The notes below the pieces were generated by a model. It worked only from the letters and a program-made list of their open reading frames with translations. It had not been told where the DNA came from and ran no database searches. Below, piece by piece: positions 56,901-64,000 of a DNA stretch of 64,000 nt. A program made the position numbers and the translations under genes. Within the stretch, counting starts at the first letter, position 1; each line of letters starts with the position of its first letter. The stretch is from NCBI GenBank assembly GCA_007844125.1, contig CM017555.1, forward strand, positions 27,457,624 through 27,521,623. Direction: 5' to 3'. Origin of the DNA: Sinonovacula constricta. Taxonomy: Eukaryota; Mollusca; Bivalvia; Cardiida; Solecurtidae.

Positions 56901-59900
56901 TTTTAACTCCATTTATATGTCTTATCCAAAAGAAAAACATGCATGATACATAGACAAACAAAAATGTTCCCTAAATTAATGAAATTGCTGAAATATACCA
57001 ACATATCTCAACATGTGACTATGTCATTGAGCTATATTTAGGTCATATATCACTTAATTAGTATTTGTATCATTGCCATAACCTTTTAACACTTAAACTG
57101 CTAAGCAAATAAAGAAAAAATGGCTTCAATAATCCATGATCAACTCGGTCTTTCTGGCAGCTGTCTGGTAAGGATAGGCACTATTTGCTACTGAATCTCT
57201 TGGAATAATTCAAGTCTTTTTACCTTGGCATGTACTGTTATAAAATGACTAGATATAGTCTTTCTTATAAACATATATTGCATAGGTGCTATTTGATATT
57301 TGACCTTTGTCCTCATAAGTACTTACTGACATTTGACCTTTGACCTGATAAGTGCTAATAAAAATATGACACTTGACCTTTACAGATGATTCTGCAGGAG
57401 GATTTGGTAGATGAAGCCTTCAAGAAGCTGACTGTATGTGACCTTCACCCTGCCACCAACTACACCTTTGTTGCCACAGTGATGCCAATACAGGGCGGAT
57501 ACTGGAGCCAGCCTCGAGCCATCAGCCTGACTACCCACGATGATTGTAAGCTTGACATAAAATCAAGAACAGGGGCACCTATGGTCAAAGGGTAGAGTGC
57601 TCCTCTCACTGGGTGGGTTCGAGTCCCATTGGGGGCAAAGGACTAATTGTCAGAAGATATTGTGACTGATCTGTGGTGTGCTTGTGGTTCTACCCAGACA
57701 TTTGTAGAGAATACCACAAATTTCGCAGCACTTTGATTTTTCACTGCCACACCCATATACATTGTAATTTCCATATGAAACAGATTAAAAATTACTTTTA
57801 CCTTGAAATCATGTAACAAACACAAATCTTACATAAATGGCCATCATTTTAAGTTTATGCTGCATTTTTTTAAATGGTATGGAATTTTGATAAAACACAA
57901 GACTGTTTATCAACAAGACATGTGTATATGATACAAGTGGCCAGCATCTTGCTCCTGATTGAAAACCACTCATTATAATAATTTAAGCTACATTAAGAAC
58001 ATTTGTTTAAAACATAACATACACATTAGAAAACTGATTCTTTTAATATACCTCACTGATGTACATTGAGGTTTAATGAAATTCTAAAATGGTTTATAAG
58101 ATGAATGCAAGTTTGAACACTTTATTTTGAAGATAAATCATTCATTCCCAATTTTATCATGTCACTTTATTACAATTTTAGCTGTATTTTACATAAATTT
58201 TATTGAACATATATGTAGATATAACATTACTGATTAGGTGATGGTTATCCTCCATTTGAAATGATAATGCTGTTCTATGTACTCACATGTATTCTTTGAA
58301 TATATGTTATTTTGTCGATTTGTATACTTACATATCCATTGTTGCTATCTTAGTCTTTCTTCATGTTAATTGCTGTAACAACACAAACTTTTGTTCATTT
58401 TTATATTTGTGAAATTAAAGTCATCTTTTCAACCTCAGTGCCATCTGCAAGCCCACAGATTTTGCCATGGACCTTCAGTCAAAGCCCACAGTATTGTGAT
58501 TCCATTTTTAGACCAGTGACCATTCATTGGCTGGTAAGTACTAGTAATGAACTACATTTCATTTTAAATTATAGTGCTTATAGTGCATTAAGGTGATTGC
58601 TTTTTTAAATCACTTTAAAATCCCCATTAACAGTTTAGCAACAACAAGGTAAACACAATTGCTAGTGTGAAAGAAAAAAATGGCTCTTAGCAAATATAAT
58701 TAAGTAAGTGTGTGACTTTTAATGTAAGAAACAAGAAGCAGCACTGAAGGGATCAAGAAACAAGAAAAGGTGTTTCTATTCTCATTGTTTACTGCATGAG
58801 TGAAAGACACAAGTTCTATTTTTCTATACTGCTTAAATCTTGCTTTACTGCAGAGACTGGGCTGTTTTATTCTTGCACACGTGCTCATTAGTAAGTTTAC
58901 TTTATTTAATTCTTTATTGCAGTCACTTTAAAATCTTGTTATGACTTGCTTACATGTATAACTTATAGCTTACTAAGTGGATATCAATTACGTATAGCTT
59001 ATAATAGTACTTTGTGGAAAGGCTCTGCAATATGCCTTGCGTTTCAGACGAGTGAATACCACAGAACTTGCAGCACTTTGATTTTTCACTGCCACACCAA
59101 CAGATAATTTCCACTTGAAATCGATTAACAGTTACCTTTACCTTACAACCATGTAATTAACACAAATCTATACATTTCTTTTACCATATGTGAATTTTGT
59201 AGTTTTGACAAAAAATAATACACAGTTTGCTTTAAGTACTTTTATGTGTCTGCCAGAAAAATTAAATGTCCATACCTGTAGGTTCAAGTAATTTAAAGAA
59301 AGAAAAACACTAATGTTCCATTTTTATCACCAGCCCCTGCCAGAATTCCATCGTAATGGACATCTAAAAGCCTACACTGTCATTGCTATGAGAGTAAATA
59401 ATAATGGCACGTTAACCAATGAGCCAACCAATGAAGCCCCAGGTGACAGAACTCAAATCACTCTGTATCTGCACTTGTACCTGTACGTACATCATCAGTG
59501 TACATCCAAGAAACAGCAAAGGCGATTCACCAATGAACAGCACTGTGACCATTCCAGCAGTCAGCCATGGTATTTCTTTTCTTACATTACTGCAACACAC
59601 ATATGGCCATTATATGGATTTCCAGCTAATTTGGTGAATAACCCCCCAAGACAAATGTGTTGGAAGAACAACCGGTGCATCGAAGATCAGTTGGAAGATC
59701 ATCCCCTATGACTTATAAGCCCTTCATTCAGGTTACAAGTTGGCTGACAGACAAACTTGGGGTCATATTTGTTAAAATACATGTTTTATATTTTTGTAAG
59801 CAATTATCCCACTTAATTAATTAAGGACGTTTTCAGTAGTAATTTCTGCACATCATTTAAGTGCATCCAGAGGAGATAATTGCAGACTTTTACTCTTCAA

Positions 59901-61085
59901 AAAGGAGATAGTTGAATATTATTTGGAGATTTCACTTTGCATTAAAGTCTGTGATTACGATGAGCCAACAACTGTGGATACGCGGAGAAAAATGATCAGA
60001 TAGAATACGAGCGACATTCCAGCGGTACCATCAACCTGATAAATCAATGTCTTTAGATGATAATGTTTCTGACAGTTTTGGCGCACTTACCCCACCCACC
60101 ATTCCCTCTAGTATCAAAACGTCAGAAGAGCAAGCTATCACTTCGTCGAACAGAACCTGTTTTACTTCTTAAAATGAAATTTTATGTTCCATGTAACAAT
60201 TATTATGTACTTGTGAAACATTACTGTATGATGTTTCAATTTTTGAAGTAAAATTGTTAACAGATGGAAACAGTTGTTAATTGAAATTAACCACATATTT
60301 TGCAAGAACTGAGATATTTGTGCTTTTATTTTGTTCAGTAATTGTTATTGTTCAACTTTAAAATAAGTTGTGGGCTGTTTTTACTGTTTTGTCAAATATG
60401 GTTGCCATAGAAACAGCTGTTTTTATAGAAAATTAACAAAGAAACATTATTTTTCAATATTTTGAGATAAATTTGTGCTATTTTTGTGTCTTATTAAGTG
60501 AGCAAGGCATAACATAAATTCTAGATATTTTAAAATAAGTTTTATGATTTATTTTACAGTTTTGGCAAATTGGTTACCATGGAAACTTCATTTTTACTAA
60601 AAAAGTAGCCCAACAACCTTACTTTTTCTTTTCATTTTCGAACTCACCATTGAATTCTACTACGGCTTTCAAAAAATTAGAAAATTCTATGAAACGATTA
60701 TTATTGTAGAAATCGTCCTTAAGTTTTCCAAAAGTATTTATTTGTCAATTTTGGAATATTTTACATTTCTGACATGCTAAAGTAATTTCTCTGAAGTCAA
60801 AACTTACTCTGTTGAAGTTAATTTTAAAAAAATGGTTATTTTATCACAGTCAGTTATCCAGAGGTGTTCTTTCTTTATTCTTTTTGCCATTAAAAATAGG
60901 TAAAGGATTTGTTTTTGTCATTCGCAGTGCCCCCACAACCCGAGTTCATATTGGAACGGGCCAACAGGACCTCGCAAAAAGGTCTCACACAGGTGACCAT
61001 GACCTTGATGAATGTAGTTCAAAATTCAAATGCTGTAAACTACACAGTGCTCTGGTGCACCAAAGGGGAACTAGGATCATGTGTT
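44905..61085 (+). CDS. class I cytokine receptor (gp130/Domeless type), exons 1-9 of a longer gene
   Basis: Nine exons with consensus splice sites join phase to phase (1,1,2,1,0,1,0,1,0): 44905-44974, 49741-50025, 53632-53749, 54790-54974, 55714-55850, 57386-57545, 58439-58533, 59334-59569, 60928-61085, giving about 481 residues. Order: signal peptide (about 1-19); Ig-like N-terminal domain (24-118); cytokine-binding homology module 1 (119-220) with 'NFSCKV', 'MNCSWE' and 'TYCYWQG'; module 2 (220-318) with 'STCINISWR', 'CDLHPATNYTF' and a WSxP-type 'WSQPRAIS' (305-312) in place of WSXWS; FN3 (319-428); start of another FN3 with 'NYTVLWCTKGELGSC'. Many N-x-S/T sites. It should sit in the plasma membrane and signal through JAK/STAT; transmembrane and cytoplasmic exons lie beyond the window. 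Exon 8 needs a one-base shift, so either the assembly or the allele is imperfect. No gene symbol is given because invertebrate members are not one-to-one with gp130 or LIFR. Confidence 0.85.
45776..47250. mobile_element. 1.47-kb element with TTAA target sites
   Basis: TTAA followed by GGTTCTGGACCTGTAA at the left (45776-45795) is inverted exactly at the right as TTACAGGTCCAGAACC then TTAA (47231-47250). The interior has a 198-bp direct duplication (46101 and 46299) and no coding capacity. TTAA targets are used by piggyBac and Kolobok elements. Confidence 0.82.
46101..46490. repeat. 198-bp tandem duplication inside the TTAA element
   Basis: CTTTGCATACATGTACCCCC starts at 46101 and again at 46299, and both copies run through CTCAAGTTTGAAGCTAGTTA and GGCATTTTACCGTTCCTAAT with few differences. 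Confidence 0.9.
47251..49292. other. receptor intron 1, remaining sequence
   Basis: 48480-49300 is richer in CpG than the surroundings (ATGGCGCTATGACGCGATGACGTCA at about 48480 with a CRE-like TGACGTCA; GAGGCGGAGCACGAAATTAT; GTCTCCCGGCGAAATCGG). It may be the interior of the 4-kb element or a second promoter. No exon was recognised. Confidence 0.35.
49741..50025 (+). CDS. receptor exon 2 (N-terminal Ig-like domain)
   Basis: Acceptor TTGTTCCACAG| and donor TATG|GTAAGT. 285 bp in symmetrical phase 1-1, as for a single-exon Ig domain. Encodes 'SGELEPSSPEVCTMEDLTL', 'ITGGYVAFILRNI', 'SSCSWLCDK', 'SLSLTVY' with several N-glycosylation sites. Ig assignment is by position, phase and size, as in gp130 D1. 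Confidence 0.82.
51029..51113. mobile_element. short palindromic MITE with TTAA ends, copy 3
   Basis: TTAACTCTTTACTGAAAACA at the left, GGTGTTTTCAGCAAGAAAAG then GGTTAA at the right, inverted. Middle TCCATTAACATAAAACATTC matches 37350-37452. Confidence 0.7.
51725..51840. repeat. 16-bp tandem repeat
   Basis: About seven units of TCTGTCCATCTGTGTG (early units TTTGTCAATCTGTGTG, late ones TCTGTCCATCTGGGTG). Open frames here come from the repeat. Confidence 0.92.
52443..52520 (+). repeat. dispersed repeat family D, copy 2
   Basis: GTAGCTGCCTTACCTCACTT, TTGAACTACTTAGAAATGCT, CAAGGCAAGCCTTGATGAAT match 28757-28850 in order. Confidence 0.5.
53632..53749 (+). CDS. receptor exon 3 (cytokine-binding module 1, first half)
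   Basis: Acceptor TATTTTAACAG|, donor GAAATG|GTAACT, phase 1 in, 2 out. Encodes 'TPQPVKNFSCKVFNYYDGMN' then CSWEHG: the first Cys pair and CxW box of class I receptors. Confidence 0.88.
53928..54215. repeat. imperfect intronic duplication
   Basis: GCAAGACTGTATCCTTGGCC (about 53948) and GCAAGACTGTACCTTTAGCT (about 54120) start two similar stretches of about 110 bp in receptor intron 3; a third shorter match lies near 54350. Confidence 0.5.
54790..54974 (+). CDS. receptor exon 4 (cytokine-binding module 1, second half)
   Basis: Acceptor AAACATCTAG| and donor GATAG|GTTGGT, phase 2 in, 1 out. Encodes 'NWNNCSNPADTYCYWQG' and 'LTLEKSQCRQNMFMNFSINA', containing the remaining conserved Cys. The donor GTTGGT is weaker than the others. 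Confidence 0.85.
55255..55630. repeat. three diverged hairpin-forming intronic repeats
   Basis: ATCTGATTGGTTGGATGTCA...TTCAACCATTCAG, TCTAATTGGTTGTATTTG...TTCAACCAATCAGG, and CTTATTGGCTGGATTT...ATTCAATCAGATGG lie about 92 and 149 bp apart. Each can form a short stem. Confidence 0.55.
55714..55850 (+). CDS. receptor exon 5 (cytokine-binding module 2, first half)
   Basis: Acceptor GACATTTACAG| and donor TCACAG|GTACTA, phase 1 in, 0 out. Encodes 'EPAPVVDLGGTAINSTCINI' then SWRTI, a typical FN3 beginning with N-glycosylation sites. Confidence 0.85.
55851..57385. other. receptor intron 5
   Basis: 56752-56815 holds a reverse tRNA-like SINE head (GAACCCAGGACACTTC and GCTCATCCGACTGAGCGAAC). At 57295-57385 a short tandem of ATTTGACCTTTG(A/T)CCT units leads into the exon 6 acceptor. 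No exon needed by phase. Confidence 0.5.
57386..57545 (+). CDS. receptor exon 6 (module 2, second half, WSxP motif)
   Basis: Acceptor TTGACCTTTACAG| and donor GATGATT|GTAAGC, phase 0 in, 1 out. Encodes 'LTVCDLHPATNYTFVATV' (tyrosine corner LxPxTxY) and 'GGYWSQPRAISLTTHDD', where WSQP replaces the first half of WSXWS. Confidence 0.88.
57565..57700 (+). repeat. SINE family S2, copy 20 bp after the exon 6 donor
   Basis: CACCTATGGTCAAAGGGTAG, TGGGTTCGAGTCCCATTGGG (box B), CTGATCTGTGGTGTGCTTGT and GGTTCTACCCAGACATTTG in family order. Confidence 0.7.
57697..57905. repeat. direct repeat flanking exon 7, left copy
   Basis: GAATACCACA, GCAGCACTTTGATTTTTCAC, TGCCACACC, AATTTCCA, TTACTTTTACCTT, CATGTAACAAACACAAATCT also occur in order at 59047-59230. 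Confidence 0.7.
58439..58533 (+). CDS. receptor exon 7 (FN3 module, first half)
   Basis: Acceptor TTTTCAACCTCAG| and donor GGCTG|GTAAGT, phase 1 in, 0 out. Encodes 'PSASPQILPWTFSQSPQYC' and 'FRPVTIHWL', ending at the FN3 core Trp. Confidence 0.8.
59047..59230. repeat. direct repeat flanking exon 7, right copy
   Basis: GAATACCACAGAACTTGCAG, CACTTTGATTTTTCACTGCC, ACCTTTACCTTACAACCATG match the left copy at 57697-57905 about 1.35 kb away. Confidence 0.7.
59334..59569 (+). CDS. receptor exon 8 (FN3 module, second half) with one-base frame discrepancy
   Basis: Acceptor TTTTTATCACCAG|, donor GCCATG|GTATTT. From exon 7 (phase 0) the frame reads 'LPEFHRNGHLKAYTVIAMRV' and 'NNNGTLTNEPTNEA'. The FN3 end 'CTYIISVHPRNSKGDSPMNS' with 'TVTIPAVSH' and the phase into exon 9 require the next frame. 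The switch must occur between about 59400 and 59460; the CCCC run at 59437-59440 is a likely site of an extra base. The first-half alternative frame hits a stop early, so no single frame works. Confidence 0.75.
59570..60927. other. receptor intron 8
   Basis: AT-rich, with no recognised repeat or exon. Confidence 0.5.
60928..61085 (+). CDS. receptor exon 9 (next FN3 module, first half)
   Basis: Acceptor TTTGTCATTCGCAG| and donor TGTGTT|GTAAGT, phase 1 in, 0 out. Encodes 'PPQPEFILERANRTSQKG' and 'NYTVLWCTKGELGSCVV'. Last exon visible; the following intron is filled with a minisatellite to the window end. Confidence 0.82.
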
Positions 61086-61139
61086 GTAAGTTCTTATCTC
61101 CATCCACATCATCTTTAACTCATCCTCCACCTCCTCCCC

Positions 61140-61611
61140 TCTTTATCTCCACTTATCTCCTCCTCACCTTTATCTCCACCATCTCCTCTTCATTATCACA
61201 ATTCTTGTTATGATCTCCTCCTCACCTTTATCTCCACCATCTCCTCATCATTATCACAATCCTTGTTATGATCTCCTCCTCACCTTTATCTCCACCATCT
61301 CCTCATTATTCTCACAATTCTTGTTATGATCTTCTCCTCACCTTTATCTCCACCATCTTCTGTTCATTATCACAATCCTTGTTATGATCTTCTCCTCACC
61401 TTTATCTCCACCATCTCCTGTTCATTATCACAATCCTTGTTATGATCTTCTCCTCACCTTTATCTCCACCATCTCCTTTTCATTATCACAATTATAGTTA
61501 TAATCCCCTCCTTACCTTTATCTCCACCATCTCCTCATCATTATCACAATTCCTGGTATGATCTCCTCCTCACCTTTATCTCCATCATCTCCTGTTCATT
61601 ATCACAATTCC
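61140..61611. repeat. 58-bp minisatellite, left part
   Basis: Units CTCCTCCTCACCTTTATCTC, CACCATCTCCTCATCATTAT, CACAATCCTTGTTATGAT repeat every 58 bp, starting about 60 bp after exon 9. A marker variant CAATTATAGTTATAATCCCC lies at about 61489. Confidence 0.93.
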
Positions 61612-63081
61612 GAATCTAGGACAGTTGCCCCCCCGGACGTTTGCCCCCCGGACGTTTGCCCCCCTATTTGTGAAGGGCGGACGTTTGCCCCCCAGCTGAA
61701 ATTACAAGGCGGACGTTTGCCCCCCAGCTGAAATTACAAGGCGGTCGTTTGCCCCCCAGCTGAAATTACAAGGCGGACGTTTGCCCCCTCTACTAAAATG
61801 TCAAGGCGGAAATTGCCTACCCTTTCTTCTCAAACTCTGTATCCCGCCTGTAAATGTCTTCCCGCCATATTAGAAACATACACAAACGGTACTACATGGT
61901 GCTACAGTACATGAAATGTGTTAGGTGTAACCAAATTTTCTATAATTTTTTTCATAGGACTGGAATTAAGTAAAAGTTACAATCTAGTTTGCCTTCATAT
62001 CTTTACATCGCATCAGGTTCCGAGACAATTTACCCGTTCTAAAACTCTCGCCGTCGAACCCGCAAGATTTCGGCTTTAACAGGTTGTTTGCTACACATTT
62101 CCCGCGATCGCTTGCCACTCATGCGTAGAGTGTCACAAACAGGTTAACTGTCAATCAACTGGTAGGCCTAGACCCATTTAAAACACTTTGATTAATCAAA
62201 ATTAGTTTGCAAAATTCACGTATTGTAGGCATAATTTCGTCTGAAAAACTATATAGATCCGTTTAATGTTTTTCTTCTGTTTTGTCAAGTATTATATATT
62301 TTATGTTTTTAGTAACTTTATAAAATGCACCTCATTTTTATATCTCATAGGGATGACATGTAAAACGAGACAAAATAAATTCAAGTTTTATTACAGGCTT
62401 AATTACAACAGTTTCAATAATAAGAATATAACACGTGAAAGTACAACTGACAAAAATAATGAAAACAAATATACAACAAGCACATTTTGATTAGAACATT
62501 TTCAGCGAACGAGGTAAGAGTCCATCATATTTAAAGGACTGTGCTTACAGTTTGCATTTTGAGACGTGATAACGTGACAAATAAACACAATTTGTGACAT
62601 TCCTTTAATTGAATCTCCTGGATTTAATTCGGCCAATCAAAGAAACCGTCGCGTATAATTTAATGCAATACAGTTAATTGTTTATAATTAAATAAAATCA
62701 TGTTAATCGCCGTTAATTGGCATTCTCTGTGAAATTAGTAATGCAAAGAAACCGCCGCGTATAACTGAACGCATTACAGCTAATTGTTTATAATTAAGTA
62801 CAAGGATGTTAATCGCCGTTTTTTACATTCTTTGTAAAATTAATGAAATTGACAGATTGATTTTTTTTAAAGTCCGCCCTTACGTTATGGGGGGGGGGGG
62901 GGGGGGGGCAAAAGTCCGCCCTCAAGTTTTGTTGAGGGGGCAAACGTCCGGCTTTGAAAATCGGCAGGGGGGCAAAAGTCCGGCTCTGAAAAACGACAGG
63001 GGGGCAAACGTCCGGCCTGCATTTAAAAGAGGGCAAACGTCCGGGGGGGCAAATGTCCGGGGGGGCAAATGTCCGTGCACC
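61612..63081. mobile_element. non-autonomous DNA transposon with phased GGAC-array inverted repeats (element 1), inserted in the minisatellite
   Basis: 1470 bp flanked by CACAATTCC (61603-61611, 63082-63090). Left end GGAC at 61619, 61635, 61650, 61679, 61711, (GGTC) 61743, 61775; right end GTCC at 63071, 63055, 63039, 63010, 62978, 62946, 62914. Spacings from outside: 16, 15, 29, 32, 32, 32 and 16, 16, 29, 32, 32, 32. Left units are GGACGTTTGCCCCCCAGCTG plus AAATTACAAGGC. The first GGAC lies 7 bp from each end. The interior has a 106-bp tandem duplication (62641, 62747) and a 20-bp poly-G (62889-62908) but no transposase. Nine-bp duplications suggest Mutator-like mobilisation. Confidence 0.9.
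62636..62855. repeat. 106-bp tandem duplication inside element 1
   Basis: AGAAACCGTCGCGTATAATT (62641) and AGAAACCGCCGCGTATAACT (62747) start two copies that both run through TAATTGTTTATAATTAA and TGTTAATCGCCGTT. Confidence 0.88.
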
Positions 63082-63090
63082 CACAATTCC

Positions 63091-64000
63091 TGGTATGATC
63101 TCCTCCTTACCTTTATCTCCACCATCTCCTCATTATTATCACAATTCTTGTTATGATCTTCTCCTCACCTTTATCTCCACCATCTCCTGTTCATTATCAC
63201 AATCCTTGTTATGATCTTCTCCTCACCTTTATCTCCACCATCTCCTGTTTATTATCACAATCCTTGTTATGATCTTCTCCTCACCTTTATCTCCACCATC
63301 TCCTTTTCATTATCACAATTATAGTTATAATCCCCTCCTTACCTTTATCTCCACCATCTCCTCATCATTATCACAATTCCTGGTATGATCTCCTCCTCAC
63401 CTTTATCTCCACCATCTCCTGTTCATTATCACAATTCCTGGTATGATCCGCTCCTCACCTTTATCTCCACCATCTCCTCATTATTATCACAATTCTTTTT
63501 ATGATCTCCTCCTCAGCTTTATCTCCACCATCTCCTGTTCATTATCACAATCCTTGTTATGATCTCCTCCTCACCTTTATCTCCACCATCTCCTGATCAT
63601 TATCACAATCCTTGTTATGATCTCCTCCTCACCTTTATCTCCACCATCTCCTCATAATTATCACAAGCTTGTTATGATCTCCTCCTCACCTTTATCTCCA
63701 CCATCTCCTCTTTATTATTACAATTCTTGTTGTGATCTCCTCCTTACCTTTATCTCCACCATCTCCTCATTATTATCACAATCCTTGTTATGATCCCCTC
63801 CTCATCTTTATCTCCACCATCTCCTCATCATTATCACAATCCTTGTTATGATCTCCTCCTCACCTTTATCTCCACCATCTCCTCATTATTCTCACAATTC
63901 TTGTTATGATCTTCTCCTCACCTTTATCTCCACCATCTCCTCATAATTATCACAAGCTTGTTATGATCTCCTCCTCACCTTTATCTCCACCATCTCCTCT
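63091..64000. repeat. 58-bp minisatellite, right part, continues past the window
   Basis: Same 58-bp unit as 61140-61611. The rare variant CAATTATAGTTATAATCCCC reappears at about 63316. Taking out element 1 and one target repeat (1479 bp), the two markers are 348 bp apart, exactly six units, so the array already had a six-unit higher-order period before the insertion. Confidence 0.93.

Noticed and set aside
59313..59711. Single long plus-strand frame as the true end of the receptor
   Set aside because: After about 59442 this frame loses FN3 character, while the adjacent frame reads a normal FN3 ending and joins exon 9 in phase.
62806..63156. Gly/Pro/Arg-rich frames on both strands
   Set aside because: They are translations of the G-rich right inverted repeat of element 1 and do not resemble a protein family.

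Overview
The window reads as metazoan, repeat-rich, AT-rich DNA with small exons in long introns. The mix of tRNA-derived SINEs, short palindromic MITEs, the roughly 140-bp 'CTTGTGAACA...' repeat and (GTTT)n-ended elements is what I associate with bivalve molluscs. That placement is inference from repeat style and two protein-coding genes; no marker gene fixes the species.

Two genes can be rebuilt with confidence. (1) On the minus strand (11079 down to 6392) a complete three-exon gene encodes a 247-residue RRM protein of the ABT1/Esf2 family (nucleolar ribosome-biogenesis factor). (2) On the plus strand (44905 to beyond the window's right part) nine phase-compatible exons encode the signal peptide and about 480 extracellular residues of a class I cytokine receptor of the gp130/Domeless type: N-terminal Ig-like domain, two-module cytokine-binding homology region with CxW and a WSxP-type motif, then further FN3 modules. 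Transmembrane and JAK-binding parts lie outside the window. Exon 8 carries a one-base reading-frame discrepancy. Possible non-coding 5' exons lie at about 15.5-15.7 kb and 21.4-21.6 kb. A candidate first exon of an unknown minus-strand gene lies at 3341-3439 and an unknown minus-strand coding fragment at 25160-25456.

The rest is mobile and tandem DNA. Left part (0-4 kb): SINE pieces, a decayed mariner-type transposase, a 5'-truncated CR1/L2-like LINE. 11.5-14.9 kb: a SINE with clear target duplication, then a 63-bp minisatellite that remains open in one frame, interrupted by a SINE and followed by a diverged inverted block of the same repeat. 17.1-18.1 kb: hAT/ZMYM1-like transposase pseudogene. 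20-31 kb: many copies of one tRNA-derived SINE, an 849-bp TIR element and a 908-bp element with unusual ends. 31.7-34 kb: a 20-bp minisatellite duplicated with its flank. 39 kb: a 13-bp minisatellite. 45.3-49.3 kb: nested TIR elements in receptor intron 1. 61-64 kb: a 58-bp minisatellite with a six-unit higher-order period, split by a 1470-bp element.

The most unusual signal is shared by the elements at 22801-23708 and 61612-63081 (and a one-sided array at 26880-27030). Their terminal inverted repeats are tandem arrays in which GGAC recurs at 16-bp then about 32-bp spacing. In the two complete elements the first GGAC lies exactly 7 bp from all four ends and both are flanked by 9-bp direct repeats, yet the sequence between the GGAC motifs differs completely. 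This looks like a non-autonomous transposon group with a conserved spacing code rather than conserved sequence.
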